Source of the DNA: Crocodylus rhombifer
Lineage: Eukaryota > Chordata > Crocodylia > Crocodylidae
Length of the DNA: 64,000 bases
Reading direction: 5' to 3'
Assembly (NCBI GenBank): GCA_038503035.1
Contig: JAVSML010000984.1
Span: forward strand, 1 to 64,000
A model generated the notes under the pieces. That model was not told the DNA's origin. It did not search any database and saw nothing but the letters and a program-made list of their open reading frames with translations. Each line of letters starts with the position of its first letter. The first letter of the stretch is position 1. This document shows, piece by piece, positions 1 to 12,300 of the stretch. The position numbers and the translations under genes are program-made.

Positions 1-351
1 GGGGCGGCGAGGAACAGGCGGCGGGCGGGCTGCTGCGGGCGCTGGGCGCGGACGGCGTGGCGCTGCAGCGGCTGTGGGCTGGGCTGCTGCCGCCGGCGGG
101 GGTGGGCCCGGCGGCCGGGCCGCGGACAATACTGGCGCTGTGCGCGTTGGCAGACGCGCTCTTCCCCGCCGCGGGGCCCGGGCCCGCCGTGGAGCCGCGC
201 CTGAGCGCGGGTTTCTGGCGGGCGCTGCAGAGCGGTCTGGTGGGCGGCGACGGGCTGGGCCGCAAGCGGGCCCGCTACCTCCTGCGTCGCGCCGTGGACG
301 CGTCCGAGCGGCGCCGCCAGCACTGCCCCGGGCCCCCCGCCGCGGCGGACG
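1..351 (+). CDS. TARBP1: TARBP1 exon 1 (3' part), GC-rich
   Basis: The open frame runs from base 3. It reads an Ala/Gly/Leu-rich helical segment, then [15 protein letters not shown], which matches the end of the vertebrate exon 1 ([13 protein letters not shown] in human). The donor is G|GTACGA at 352 and the exon ends in phase 1. The extreme GC and CpG content suggests the CpG island of the TARBP1 promoter and first exon. The true start codon is upstream of the window, so the GTG/ATG codons seen here should not be taken as starts. Confidence 0.9.
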
Positions 352-3300
352 GTACGAGCCCTCCTGGGAGGGAGGGCGCTGCTGCTGGGTGGGAGTGGCA
401 CAGGTTTGGCCACCACCGGATGGGTACATTGCAGCCTTGTTGCATCTCCTTCAGGGCTAGTTGCCTCTTCCCACCTGTTTGTACTCTTCTTGTGAAATAT
501 ACCTCCCCCACAGTTGGAGACCCCATCAAGTCCTCAAAATGGGCACAAGTGCCCTGGAGGTGGGAGGTGGAGTGCAGTGCTGGCGATCCTGCTTGGGGCA
601 CGCCCAGCTGCTGGTGCTGACGCTTGTGCGTGTGGAGGGCAGGGGTTAGTGCTCAGCCTGGGCTGTGCGCAGCAAACGGTCCCCTTCAGGCCTGCGTAGG
701 TCTTCACTCTTCTGGTAGAGCTGTTAGTCTGAAGTCAAGTAGGAGGCAGGGTAGATCTGCACCTTTATATATTTATCCAAGTAGATATGTAATATAGTGT
801 GTGCGTGTGTCCTCATGCACGTGTGTATGTATATATGTACATGCAGACACGCACATATACACATGCTCACTGTCTATTTTGGTTAGTATCTTTGTCTCTC
901 CTTTAGTTAGTCTATAAGGTGCAGAAGCTCACTCCATCAACTCACTCATTTGTCCTGAATCTCACTCCCTCAGCTTTATGTAAGTGCACATACCTTGCTT
1001 GGTGCTCACTACATCAGCTATTGCAGAATAATCCACAAGGCTGATTTGACATCAGAGTGTAAGCACAAGAAATATTCTGCAAAATGAAGGCTCTTGAGAG
1101 GTCTGAAGATGGGTCTAATTTGACTACTTCCATGACTTCTTAAGTCATAGGGCCTCTGTCTTAAACTCCTCAACACTGCAGGTTTAAACACATGCACCCA
1201 CCCACCCTTGCTTAGTCTTTAAAGTACAAAGCCACCCTACCTTTTCCCAGTGTTACAGCCACTTCAGGAGATGAACTGAAAGGCCTTTGTGCACTTGCTG
1301 GCACAGTTCACATCCATCTCTCTCATGACTGCAGTCACCACATACCACTCTCACTTCAGTGTGGTGAATAGCTATGGAAATTGTTAGAGCCTTATTAATG
1401 CAGTGTTGAGGGGGGTTTAAGATAGAGGCCCTTTGGCTTAAGAAGTCATGGAAGTAGGTGGTTAATGACATTTCCAAATTAGATCCATCTTCAGACTTCT
1501 CAAGAGCCTTCAGTGTGCTGAATGTTTCCTGTGTTTACACACTGCTGCCAAGTCAGCCTCTGAGGTTATTTTATAATAATCCACAAGGGCTGTGGACCAC
1601 TAGCAGAAGGACTTTTTGAAATGCTCACTTTGGTCCTTGGCAACTGCTACCTGTATTTTGTTTTTCTCTTGCACCCCCCATTTTAGATGCCTTATTATGT
1701 CTGGGTCTTGAAAGGCAATGAAGGTTAGGGAAACCTTCCCTGTATTTGTTTCTCTCTTGCCTTACCTCACAAAAAGAGAGACATAATTTCGTCCTTCTGG
1801 CTTGAGAGAAATGGCTGCCTAAAAAATTTCTGCTTCCCATTAAAATTTCATCAGCTTAGTTGAAACTTTAGAGGTTGTTGTAGTATTGTGTAAGCCATGC
1901 AACTTGCCCTTGCAAATTTTGACAGGTTATTGATACGGCCACATTTTATTCCCTTTCCTTAGTGGATTTACCAGGAAAAAGTTTGAATATGTTCTTTTGA
2001 AATGAGCCACAAGAGAATATAACAAAGTGTATGGTTTTATATTTGCTCTTAAAAGTTTGTTAAACTGTAGGGCTTAATTTTTTCAGGGCTTGCTGAGGCA
2101 AAGCTACTGATGTCAGTAGGAGTTACACATTCAGAAAGAGTATAGGATGAAGAAATGTTAAGTAGAGTTTACTTAATTCATCTGGAGAGTGTGTTTGTGT
2201 AAACTTGAACAAATACAGTGTCTAAATAATAATGTCATATTTTCAATTAGAACCGAGTCTTTTTTGGTGGTCTGCTGAGGAGAATGAAAAACTTGTGCAA
2301 TTTTGGGAAAATTTCATTTTAATAATGGAAACGTTAGAGGGAAATCAGGTACGTGCTTTTTAAAGGGCTATACAAAACCAAAGCTTATTTATAATATTGC
2401 TGCTAATCTTAAGCATATTAAATACAGTGTTTTAAGTCCCCACTTACAAAATACTTGGCGTATGATACATAAATAGTTTAAAGGCAAGGTGGTAATACTT
2501 CATCATTTTTGTGGCAGAAAGATGAGTCTTCCAACCCTCCTGGTTTCCTTAATTATTTTTTAGCTGCTAGTGCCCACCTGTTTCATTCTTCTAACTCAGA
2601 ATCATCCCTTGTGTTTTTGATTCCAAGTCTTTGTTCAGTGTCAACTCAGTTGCTCTGCGGTTTTTTACTGTTTAAAACAAGGTATTCATCTGGCCTTTGC
2701 TGAGAGAAATATTAATTACATTGGTTTACTAAAGAAAACTTCACATTCTGTGATGTTTTGTAGGTTTTCAATGCAAATTTTAGTTTTTATTCACAAGCAT
2801 TTACGTTGCTAATTGGGAAGTACTGTAGTTGATATTATACAGTAGGAATGCAAATTTAAACAGTTAACCGTAATTTAGAGACACTTCTTATCTAAGTACC
2901 ATGTACCAGATTCTAGTTACCCAGGTGCTGATCCAGAGTAAGTTAATTAATTTAAATAAAGTTAAGCCACCAGTGGTACTTGATGGAGAGCAAGAACTAA
3001 ACCCAAGTGTATCTGTTATACAAGATATTTTTTGATAAGTGAAGTAAATTCATTACTTAACTTATAGTTTGAATTTCAGATCCATGTTATAAAGCCAGTT
3101 TTGCCAAAGTTAAACCGTTTATATGAATTGTCAGTATCGGGGAAAAAAGGTAAGCTATAGTTGTTTATTCCACTTATTTATGCATACTGGATAAGCGCAT
3201 AATTTGCTTGGTTGTATAACGCCATGTTCCAGTATTTTGCCCATTGATTACATCATAACAGTTACAGGTTATTTGCATACCAGTGAAGTACATAATCTGC

Positions 3301-6300
3301 CCAGGTTCACACTGTTTTTCAACCCTGCTGTCTACTTCTTAATGCAGCTACTCTATTTAACTGTGTGGTGAAGGGAAATCAGTTGAACATTCGTTTTGAG
3401 CTGCTATTAGAAACCTTGAAAATGAGAGGAGATAAGAGCCCTGAAACTAACTTCTATAATTTTTCAGGCTTCTAACAGCCATGAACCTGGTTAGTTTCTG
3501 CTTTTTTCAGGGTGTCTAATAGCATTTGTAAAACTGACAAGTTCTCATTTTCAAGACTTCAAACAGCAACTCCAAAATTAACTATAAAAATTCTGAAAAT
3601 GACAAGAGTAAATTAGATTCAAATTCATGGGTGCTAATTCCAAAGCATTGACAGTAAGCACTGTGCTTAAGTGCGTATTTCATTTCAAGACAGGATACTT
3701 AACATAGACCACATTGTTGCTTATCACACTGACATACTCTTTGTGTCCATCGCTTCTGCTTTAGACAAATACACCCATTTACACTGCTTTTCCTGAAGCT
3801 AGCAGGGAGCCAGAGAGGGCTGGAGGGGGTGGTTCTGATTCAAGACATGTAACATGTCAGGAGGACAGACTGGATGAGGGGGAAGATAGGTTATGATCCA
3901 TTTAAGAAGGAAAAAATAGAATGAATTTAAGAATGGAAAGAAGGTTAAACTAAAATGAGAAACAAGTTATGCTTTTTAAAATGAAAAGTTTATTGACACT
4001 ATATCATAGATAAGTATGATAAATAGTTTCATAATTGGTAGGGGTGCAAGGGACCTGAGGAGATCATCAAGTCCGACCCCCTGCCATGGGCAGGAAAGAA
4101 TGCAGGGGTCAAACGATCCTGGCTATGTGATTGTCTAGCCTCCTTTTGAAGACCCCCAGGGTAGGAGCCAGCACCACTTCCCTTGGAAGTTGGTTCCAGA
4201 TCCTAGCCGCCATGACTGTGAAGTAGCGCCTCCTGATGTCTAATTTAAATTTACCCTCTGCCAGTTTGTGACCTTGATTTCTAGTTGCTCCTGGTAGAAC
4301 TCGGAGAAACAGTGACTCCCCCAGTGCCTGCTGGTCCCCCCTGACTAGTTTGTAACAGGCCACTAGATCCCCTCTCAGCCTTCTTCTTGTGGAGGCTGAA
4401 CAAGTTCAGGTCCCATAGCCTCTCCTTGTAGGGCCTGCCTTGTTGCCCCCTTATCATGCGAGTGGCCCTCCTCTGGACCCTCTCCATGTTGTCCACATCC
4501 CTTTTGAAGTGGTGCCCACAACTGGACGCAGTACTCCGTCTGCAGCCTGACCGGTGTTGCATAGAGGGGAAGGATCACCTCCTTGGACCTGCTCGTGAAT
4601 GCATCTGTGGATGCATGACAAGGTGCGGTTGGCCTTCCTGGCCATGTCCCCATATTGGCGGCCCATGTTTATTTTGGAATCAGTAGCGACGCTAAGATCC
4701 TTTTCTGTCTGTGCTGACGAGAAGGGAGTTCCCCAGTCTGTAGGTATGCTGCTGGTTCTTCCTCCCCAGGTGCAGTACCTTGTATGTGTCAGTATTGAAA
4801 CCCATCCTGTTCTCATCCACCCACCCCTGTAACTTGTCTAGATCTAGTTGCAGCCTCTCTCTCTCCTCCAGCGTGCCCACTTCTTCCCACATCTTAGTGT
4901 CAACTGTGAATTTGAACAAGATGCTTTTTGCCTCCCGCCCTCCCCCCCAAGATTATGAATTTGTTGGGGGAATATAGTAGGGTTGGAGTTTTTGGGTGTG
5001 ATGGTCCAGAAAATATGCAAGAAGCAAAATATGCAAGAAGTTTTTTTGGTGCTATCTTTTATTGGACCAAATATCTATTTGGGGGAAATGTTACACAAGC
5101 TTTCAGGCACAAAGTGCCCTACCCTGCATTTTTTATTTTTGCTAGTAGTTTTTGTCTTTGTGTTTGAGAGCTTTGGGTAAGTTTTTTCAAGCCATGTTAA
5201 ATGTTTATATTTTGTAGTTGTGCTTAGAGAGAGAAGCATATTTTATAAGCCAAATAAATAGCTAACTATCACCTTTCTAAAAAGCCTTAGTAGCATTTCA
5301 TAATAAGTTTAGTAGTTTTGTATTAGTTTGGTATACTTTAAATGTGTTGTAATGTCATTATTATTTCATGTACCAGTTTAAAATAAATCTGTTTTTGTCA
5401 CAGGCTGTTGGTTGTTTCACCCTTCATGGCATATGTGCATTTATAAAAGAATGTTTGAGAGTGAAAACAAAACAATAACAAAGGAAGGAGTCATTCACTT
5501 TTTGGAGCTTTATGAGGCAAAATGCATTCCAGATTCACCAGGGTTTTCAGAGGTAAGGGCATTTCTTTCTCTGCTGTTTACCAAAATAAATATATTGTAA
5601 TCCAAAAAAAAATTCTAAGTCGATTACCTGAATGCATGAGATGTAATTTGACAAGTCCCATATGAGAACAAGTTTAGCCATACAATTATAATAATATTAT
5701 TTAGAAATGGCCTACAGTCTGAGATTATCTATGTAAGTGGCCAGATTTATTTAGTCCAAGTGAGGAGTCCTTGTTAATAGTACTCTGTTGTTCATTAACA
5801 GATTCATACTTTAAGGGTCAGTGCCCGGGGCAGATCTGGGGGTGGAGAGGGAGGCGGTGTGCAGTGTTGCAGTTGTACCTCCCTTTTTGCCACAGGAGCA
5901 ACAGCTAGTAACTTTTTACAAATCATGTAAGAATCCCTCCTTTCTTAGCATTCCCCTGCACTGCTCAGTGGCACTTTCCTTCCCCTCCACACATTTTTCT
6001 TATCTGACTTAGGGAGTTAAAAAAGGTCTCTGGCTGCTGTTCCGATGGGCATGATCTTCCCTCTCCACTTTGCGGGGTGGGCGCGGAGAGAAGAGGGGGC
6101 TGCAGACACCCTACAGTGCTGGTTGTTGCCCCTGTACCCGCCTTTTAAAAATCCTGGATCTGCCTCTGGCCAGTATAATCTTATGATTAGTTGAACTTTA
6201 ATCAACTACAACTCTTACTTGAAGGTTAAATCTAGTTGCAAACGTAGTTGTTTTCTCCCAAGGTACTGTTTGATGTTATAGTCCTATAGAGTTCCTAAGG

Positions 6301-9300
6301 TGCTTCTTAAATGGAACTGTTGAGCCCATTCAACAGAACAATCTGTCTGTGGAGAAGCTTGCCCAGCAGGCTTTGAAATGCATGTTCAGTGCCTCTCTAC
6401 TCAGAGGATAGACTCTGAAGCCTTCTGGTTAGCAACCTTAGGTACAGAAAGGTGCATATATCTCTAGGCCAGTGGTGCTCAACCACTGGCCCATTAGCCA
6501 TATTTGGTCCCTGGGGTCCCTGTGGGTCCAGAAATTTGACAGCAGAAGAATGTTGGTAGCATTAATTATTGGAGCTTCCAGAGCCGGATTATGCTGGCAT
6601 GCAGCATGGCCATATCCAGGGGTCAGGCCATGGCTGGGTTCATAGCTGCACACTTTTAACTCTCAGGTGTTTCTAGTACTGATTTCTCTTTTGTCCCTTG
6701 CAAGAGTTTATAGCTCATCCTTTGTACCAGGTGCATATACCACACAGTTCAACAAGTGTGGTTTTTCCAACAGAAATGACTGTCCACAAAGCTCATCAGG
6801 GAACCCCTGGCTGCTGCTGGGAGTTGCTATTATTGAATAAAATGTTTCACACCAGGTGAAATTCTTCCTGTATATGATTCAGGACAAGTAAAATAAATCT
6901 AGTTGGTGCTTGTCACAATTTTATTTTTGGCTTTAATATAAATTTAATTTCTCTTTCTTTAGTTTATTATTGGGCCATTAATGGATGCACTTTCAGAAAG
7001 CTCTCTCTATAGCAGGTAAACCGTTGATTATTACATTAAGTAATTATTGAACTGTGCTTCTGCTATTGTTGAATGATTCCAGTTGATATCACTTTGAATA
7101 TATTAATAAAGCATTGGTTAAAGGAGAGCAGGTTGACATGATTTAGGCTCACAGATGTCTTTTGTCAGGTTCCCCCACAAGAGGGAACTCCCTGTTTCTC
7201 TAAGCCAGATGTACTTTATTTAAGCCTAGCCTTTTTTAACTGTTTTTTATTTGCAGCTGGTTTTTGGTCCAAGCTTCTTCAAACTTGAACCAAAAACTAT
7301 TTGCAAATAAAAAGCTAGCTAAAGGCAGGCAACCAAGTATAGAAATAAGTGGTCAATGTTCTTCTTAGCAGTAGGTTATTAATGGGGTTTCTCAAGGTAA
7401 GCATAGTCTTAGGAAGAGAAGTATTAAGTCTGGTGCATAATATATTTATTCATCACGTGGAAAAAGGGAATAAGCAAACCAGGTGTCCAAACTTGCAAGA
7501 AGATGTAAAATATTTAGCTTATGCAGATTCAGAGAACATTTTGAATAAATTCACAGTGAACGAATTATGTGTAGATGAATGGGCAACATGATAGCAAATG
7601 AAATTTAGGGTTCATAAATGGAAAACAGTACATATTGAACAGGAATAGTGGATTTATTTGTACACCTTACAGGGTCCTAAATTAACTGTCTACTCTGGGC
7701 GGGGCGGGGAAAGGTGGCACCATGAAAAACTCAATGAAGACATTTGACTTTAAGTGTGTAGCTATAATCCTAAAAGGCAAATGGCATTAGGATACATATG
7801 AGTGGTTTGAAAAATAAAATGGTAAATATTACAGTGCCATTATATAAATCAGCCATGCCTCATCTTAAATTTTATGCTGTACTGTTACTGCATCTCAAAA
7901 AGGATATTGGAGAATGAGGGGTTAGGGAAGCATTATTAAAATGATTAAGTGTATTGAAAAACTCTCATATGAGGAGGCAGTGAAAAGTGTGCATTTTTAA
8001 AACTTTAGAAAGGAGACAAATCAGATGAGATGCTATAAAAGATAAAATAATGAATTATATTGGGTTAGCTCAGGAGATTCTGACTCCCTATCTCATTACA
8101 CAGGAACAAGGGATACTCAAAAGGTGGAAAAGTTAAAAGTGATAAATGAAAACCTTTCTTGCACACAGAATATGATTATTCTTTGGGATCCTTTACCACA
8201 AGAAGTCATGTAGGCCAAGAACTTGCTGTTACCTGTCATCCTGTATATTTGCCAGAATGGTTGGTAAGGAGACATGAGCTGTTGAGCATTGGGTATATAA
8301 ATGCCATCCAGTTTGATATTTGTGTCACCTGGGACGCAGCCAGAATAGGGGAATGGACAACTCAATGCTCAGCTGAATTTAAGATTTGCATGAGGACTAG
8401 TTGATTATTAGGGCTGTATAAAGCTTTGGTCCCTGATCTGATTCCGTGGAGATTTGGCCCAATTCAGTGGCCGTATCTCTGAATCTGAATTGAATTGCAG
8501 GACCCTTTAACCTCTCTGAATTGAATCGGAACCCTCTGAATTGACTCGGAAAGATTCAGCAATTCAAACATAGACACAGCTTTAAATGTTTTTTCTATAT
8601 ACCTCAAGGTAGCAGGCAGCTCTTGAACGCTGCAGTGCTGGGGCACATGGAGTGTCCCACAGGAGCGCGGGGGGCTCCTCAGCGTGCTTGGTAGCAGACC
8701 TGGAAGTGGACCAGAAACACTCCTCGTCTACTTCTGGGTCCGCTGGGGAGCGCACTGGGGGGCCCCCTGCACCTTTCGGCTTAGCAACTGCTGCCTTTTG
8801 GGCCCGGGGGGGCACCCGGGGTCCCCCTGTGGTTGATTGCTGAGGCGGGGGGACCCCCAGTGCGCTCCACAGTGGACCCAGAAGTGGACCAGAAGTACTT
8901 CCGGTCCACTTCTGGGTTTGCTGCTGAGCACATGAGGGGGCCCCCCATGCTCCTATGGGATGCTCCATCTGCCCCAGCATCACAGCATTCACAAGCTGTG
9001 CTTGGTACCTCGAGGTAGGTAGAAAAAATATTTAAAGCTGTGTCTGTCAGAATCGCTGATTCTCCAAATTGGTATCGAATCAAATTGGGGACAGTGATCC
9101 AAATCAATGATTCGAATCATTGTCCCTGACTTGGGCTGAATCTGAATCGCACAGGGCCCATTTTTCTACACCCCTACTGACTATAGGTCAATCCAGATAA
9201 AATTGAGATAGCATTTATGGGTGGGGGAGTCTCTGTGCTCCTCTATTTTAAATAGGTGTATTTTAAAATATGAAGAAATAGAAGTTAGATATTTACGTGG

Positions 9301-12300
9301 ATACCAAGAATATCCAGAGTTACAATAGGTAGTGCTGATCACTTTTGGGAAGCATATAAAAGCTCATATTTTGGATCTTAAACCCATAACTATTAGTAAT
9401 TAACGTGAGAGCTCCATTAAGGTTACATCATTCCACAGCTGCATTTTTCAAGATCTCTTTCATCTTTGTCTGATGCATTTGGTGCTGGATATTGTTAGAG
9501 ACAAAATAATGGACTAACTGGACCATAGATCTGATCCATGAATGGAATTTTTATATTTCAGTTTTTATACTACAGTTACAGTACTGTTTGAAAGTATTAG
9601 AAGTACTTTTAAATAAAACTAAAAATTCTTCAGGTAGGTTGAAAAGCTTCTTTTAGTGGCTAGCTTTAATTAATGAATTGGGTAATACTTATGGATAGCT
9701 TTGTTTTTAAGAGGCTGTTAATATGTATACAGTGTATGTTTTGTTTTTTACCATACAGGTCACCAGGGCAATTGATAGGAGCCTGTCCTCCCATAGGAAT
9801 AAAATTACAGAAGTTTTTGGTTGCATACCTCACACTCCTTTCAGAAGAAGAAAAGAGTATGTTTTATTTATTCATTCATTTGTTTATTTTTAGAACATTG
9901 TAAAGGTCATGAATCTACTTTCTGTAGTTGATGTAAATATTAACAACTGGTTTCTCCATTCCTTGATAAAACTGAAAAGCAGTCATCCCCTTTGTACTGC
10001 GCCTGTCAGAGTGTAGGAAGAGCTCTTACGTGTCAGTGAAAAGGTGTGGCAGTACTTCATAAAAGTGTTTTAACAGAAATTGGAGTTAATTCTTGTTGCA
10101 CCTTGTAACCAGTGTACCCTTGACCTGTGAGCCTGGGTCGGCACGACCGGCTTGGTGCAGAAGGGATAGATGACCGGACAGGTGGGGAATAGTGGTGAGT
10201 AGGAGTAGCGGTGAGTAGGAGTCAGGTGGCTTGAAGCGTATTGGTTGTATGAAAGGTTTATTGTACTTACACTACCGATGGTTGCAGTGTAGGTGGGATA
10301 GCTGACTTGTTCAGTCACAGTGCATAAAACAGAACGGTCTAAAGGGGTCTGTTGGTTCACGGGGTTCCTGAGTCGAGCCCTTGCTTTCTAACCCGGAGGC
10401 TAGGTGCGGCTGCCCGACTCAGTAGTCCCAGAACTGGTCAACAGCTCATGCACAGGGAAAAACTATAATGCACTTTCAATCAGTAAACTTCCGAGAGCTC
10501 TTTGATGAGAAGAACAGACAAACCGGTGAGAAACGAATGCGCCAAAATGAAGGTCGGTGGCAGGGAGATGCCTGCAGGTGGCCAGTCTGCTGACTGTGTC
10601 TCCTTGGTGTGCTCGGAGTTCTCGGCTTAATGGTGGGAATCTGCTCTTAGTTATAGTCAGCAGTGACCAATCACTTCATGCCAATTGTGAATATTTACTG
10701 AATGCCAATTACATTCTTACACAGTGACCTAGATACATTATTCATCTGGCTGCCCTCAGCGGGTTCAAAAGGTCAACCTTATGATTGGCACCTGCAATAC
10801 TTATCATTGCAGACAACAAGCTCCTTAAGTGTGGAGAACAAACTTTTAACAAACTCCAACTGCAATGCTTCTTTTAGCAAAGAAATAAAGGCTGCTAGTG
10901 CTGAGGGGTCTTTATGGCCTGCGTCCTTACTAAGATATTATGGTCTTTTGCTTTGCTGGCATCAGCACTGCAACCGACAGGTAAAACTCAGACATGACAA
11001 TTCTAAAGAAAAAACACTGAAGATAAACAGTTTTTAGTCTTTGTGCTTTCTTTTTAAAATTGTCATAAAAATATTTCTTTTGATTGTGAGAGCCCATCAG
11101 TGTGCATGTGCTCCATCATGTGTAACAGGAAAATTTTGAGTAATGGTGCCCATCTGGACCACATATTTTAGTTTAGATAATTACACAGAACCCAGTGTTA
11201 CAATTAAAATGAGATGCTTAGTTCTTTGGAAGACTGAAATGACACTTCCATCTAGTTAGTAGAAAGGCTTTATTAATTAAGTAACAAGTTTTATAGGAAA
11301 TAACAGATAGACTGTTGCAATCTACAAATAAAATAAGCTGTAATCAAGTCCAGTATATTTTTTTCTGTAATAGTGGTTTTCTCATCAACGTGGGCAAGGA
11401 AGCGGTCCTGATCTTTGCAGCTTCTCACCAGGCATGGATCTGTTGCTCAGGAACATTAGCTGGGTGCAGGTTATGATGGGTCAACATGGTGCTTTTCTGA
11501 GATGAGCGCCCTTTGCTCTGGCAGCTTCACCCTTCTCTTATACTCATTCTTCAAAGCATATTTTCTTGATGGGTTGAAGATCAGGGTCCTTTGGTTGTCT
11601 GGTTGTTGTCGGTGAAACTGAAATGCCCAAAAACCTTGATTTCTCTAGAGGTCTATCATTTGCTTAACTATAATATGGCTTGATTGCTTGAGTCCAACAC
11701 CCTAAACCAGAGGTTTACTACTTGATTCATTGCACTAGGGTTTGATTACTTGAATTGAGCACCTTAGACCGTGAATTGTAAGGCACTGTATAAGTCATAG
11801 TTATATAATAGGATAGATCCCAAAATATTTTCCAACTGGCACGGACACCTAGATTGCCGAGGAATGTGGTAACAAGGTAGAGGTAATCACTTTGAAAGAG
11901 GAACTTATTCATAATCATTTTAGAGTAGTTGGGCATGGGGTGTACTTGATACCAAAGCTGGAGATGGGATTAACTGTATTGTTGTTTCAGGTGGTCCCAA
12001 TCTTGAGTTTACATTGTGCAAAAGGCACTGATATTATAATGTAGTCATTTAAATTTTACACATAGGTCTGGTCAAGCTGTGTGTCCAGCACCCAAGAAAG
12101 ATTATATGGACATGTCTGAGATCCTTGTGCCATGTGCTGGCACATACTGCCATTCCCAGAATTCTACCATGTTCTGTCACTGTCAAAATAGTTTATCTTC
12201 TTACCTCTTTTTGGCCATTTCCAGCCCATCCAAATGCAATCCTTTGTACTACGAAGTACTACACAATGGATTTCCACCCATCTCTGAAAATGCTGGAACA

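Noticed and set aside
57..620. A separate 187-residue protein starting at 57
   Set aside because: The first part is TARBP1 exon 1. After 351 the frame simply reads through the donor into intron 1.
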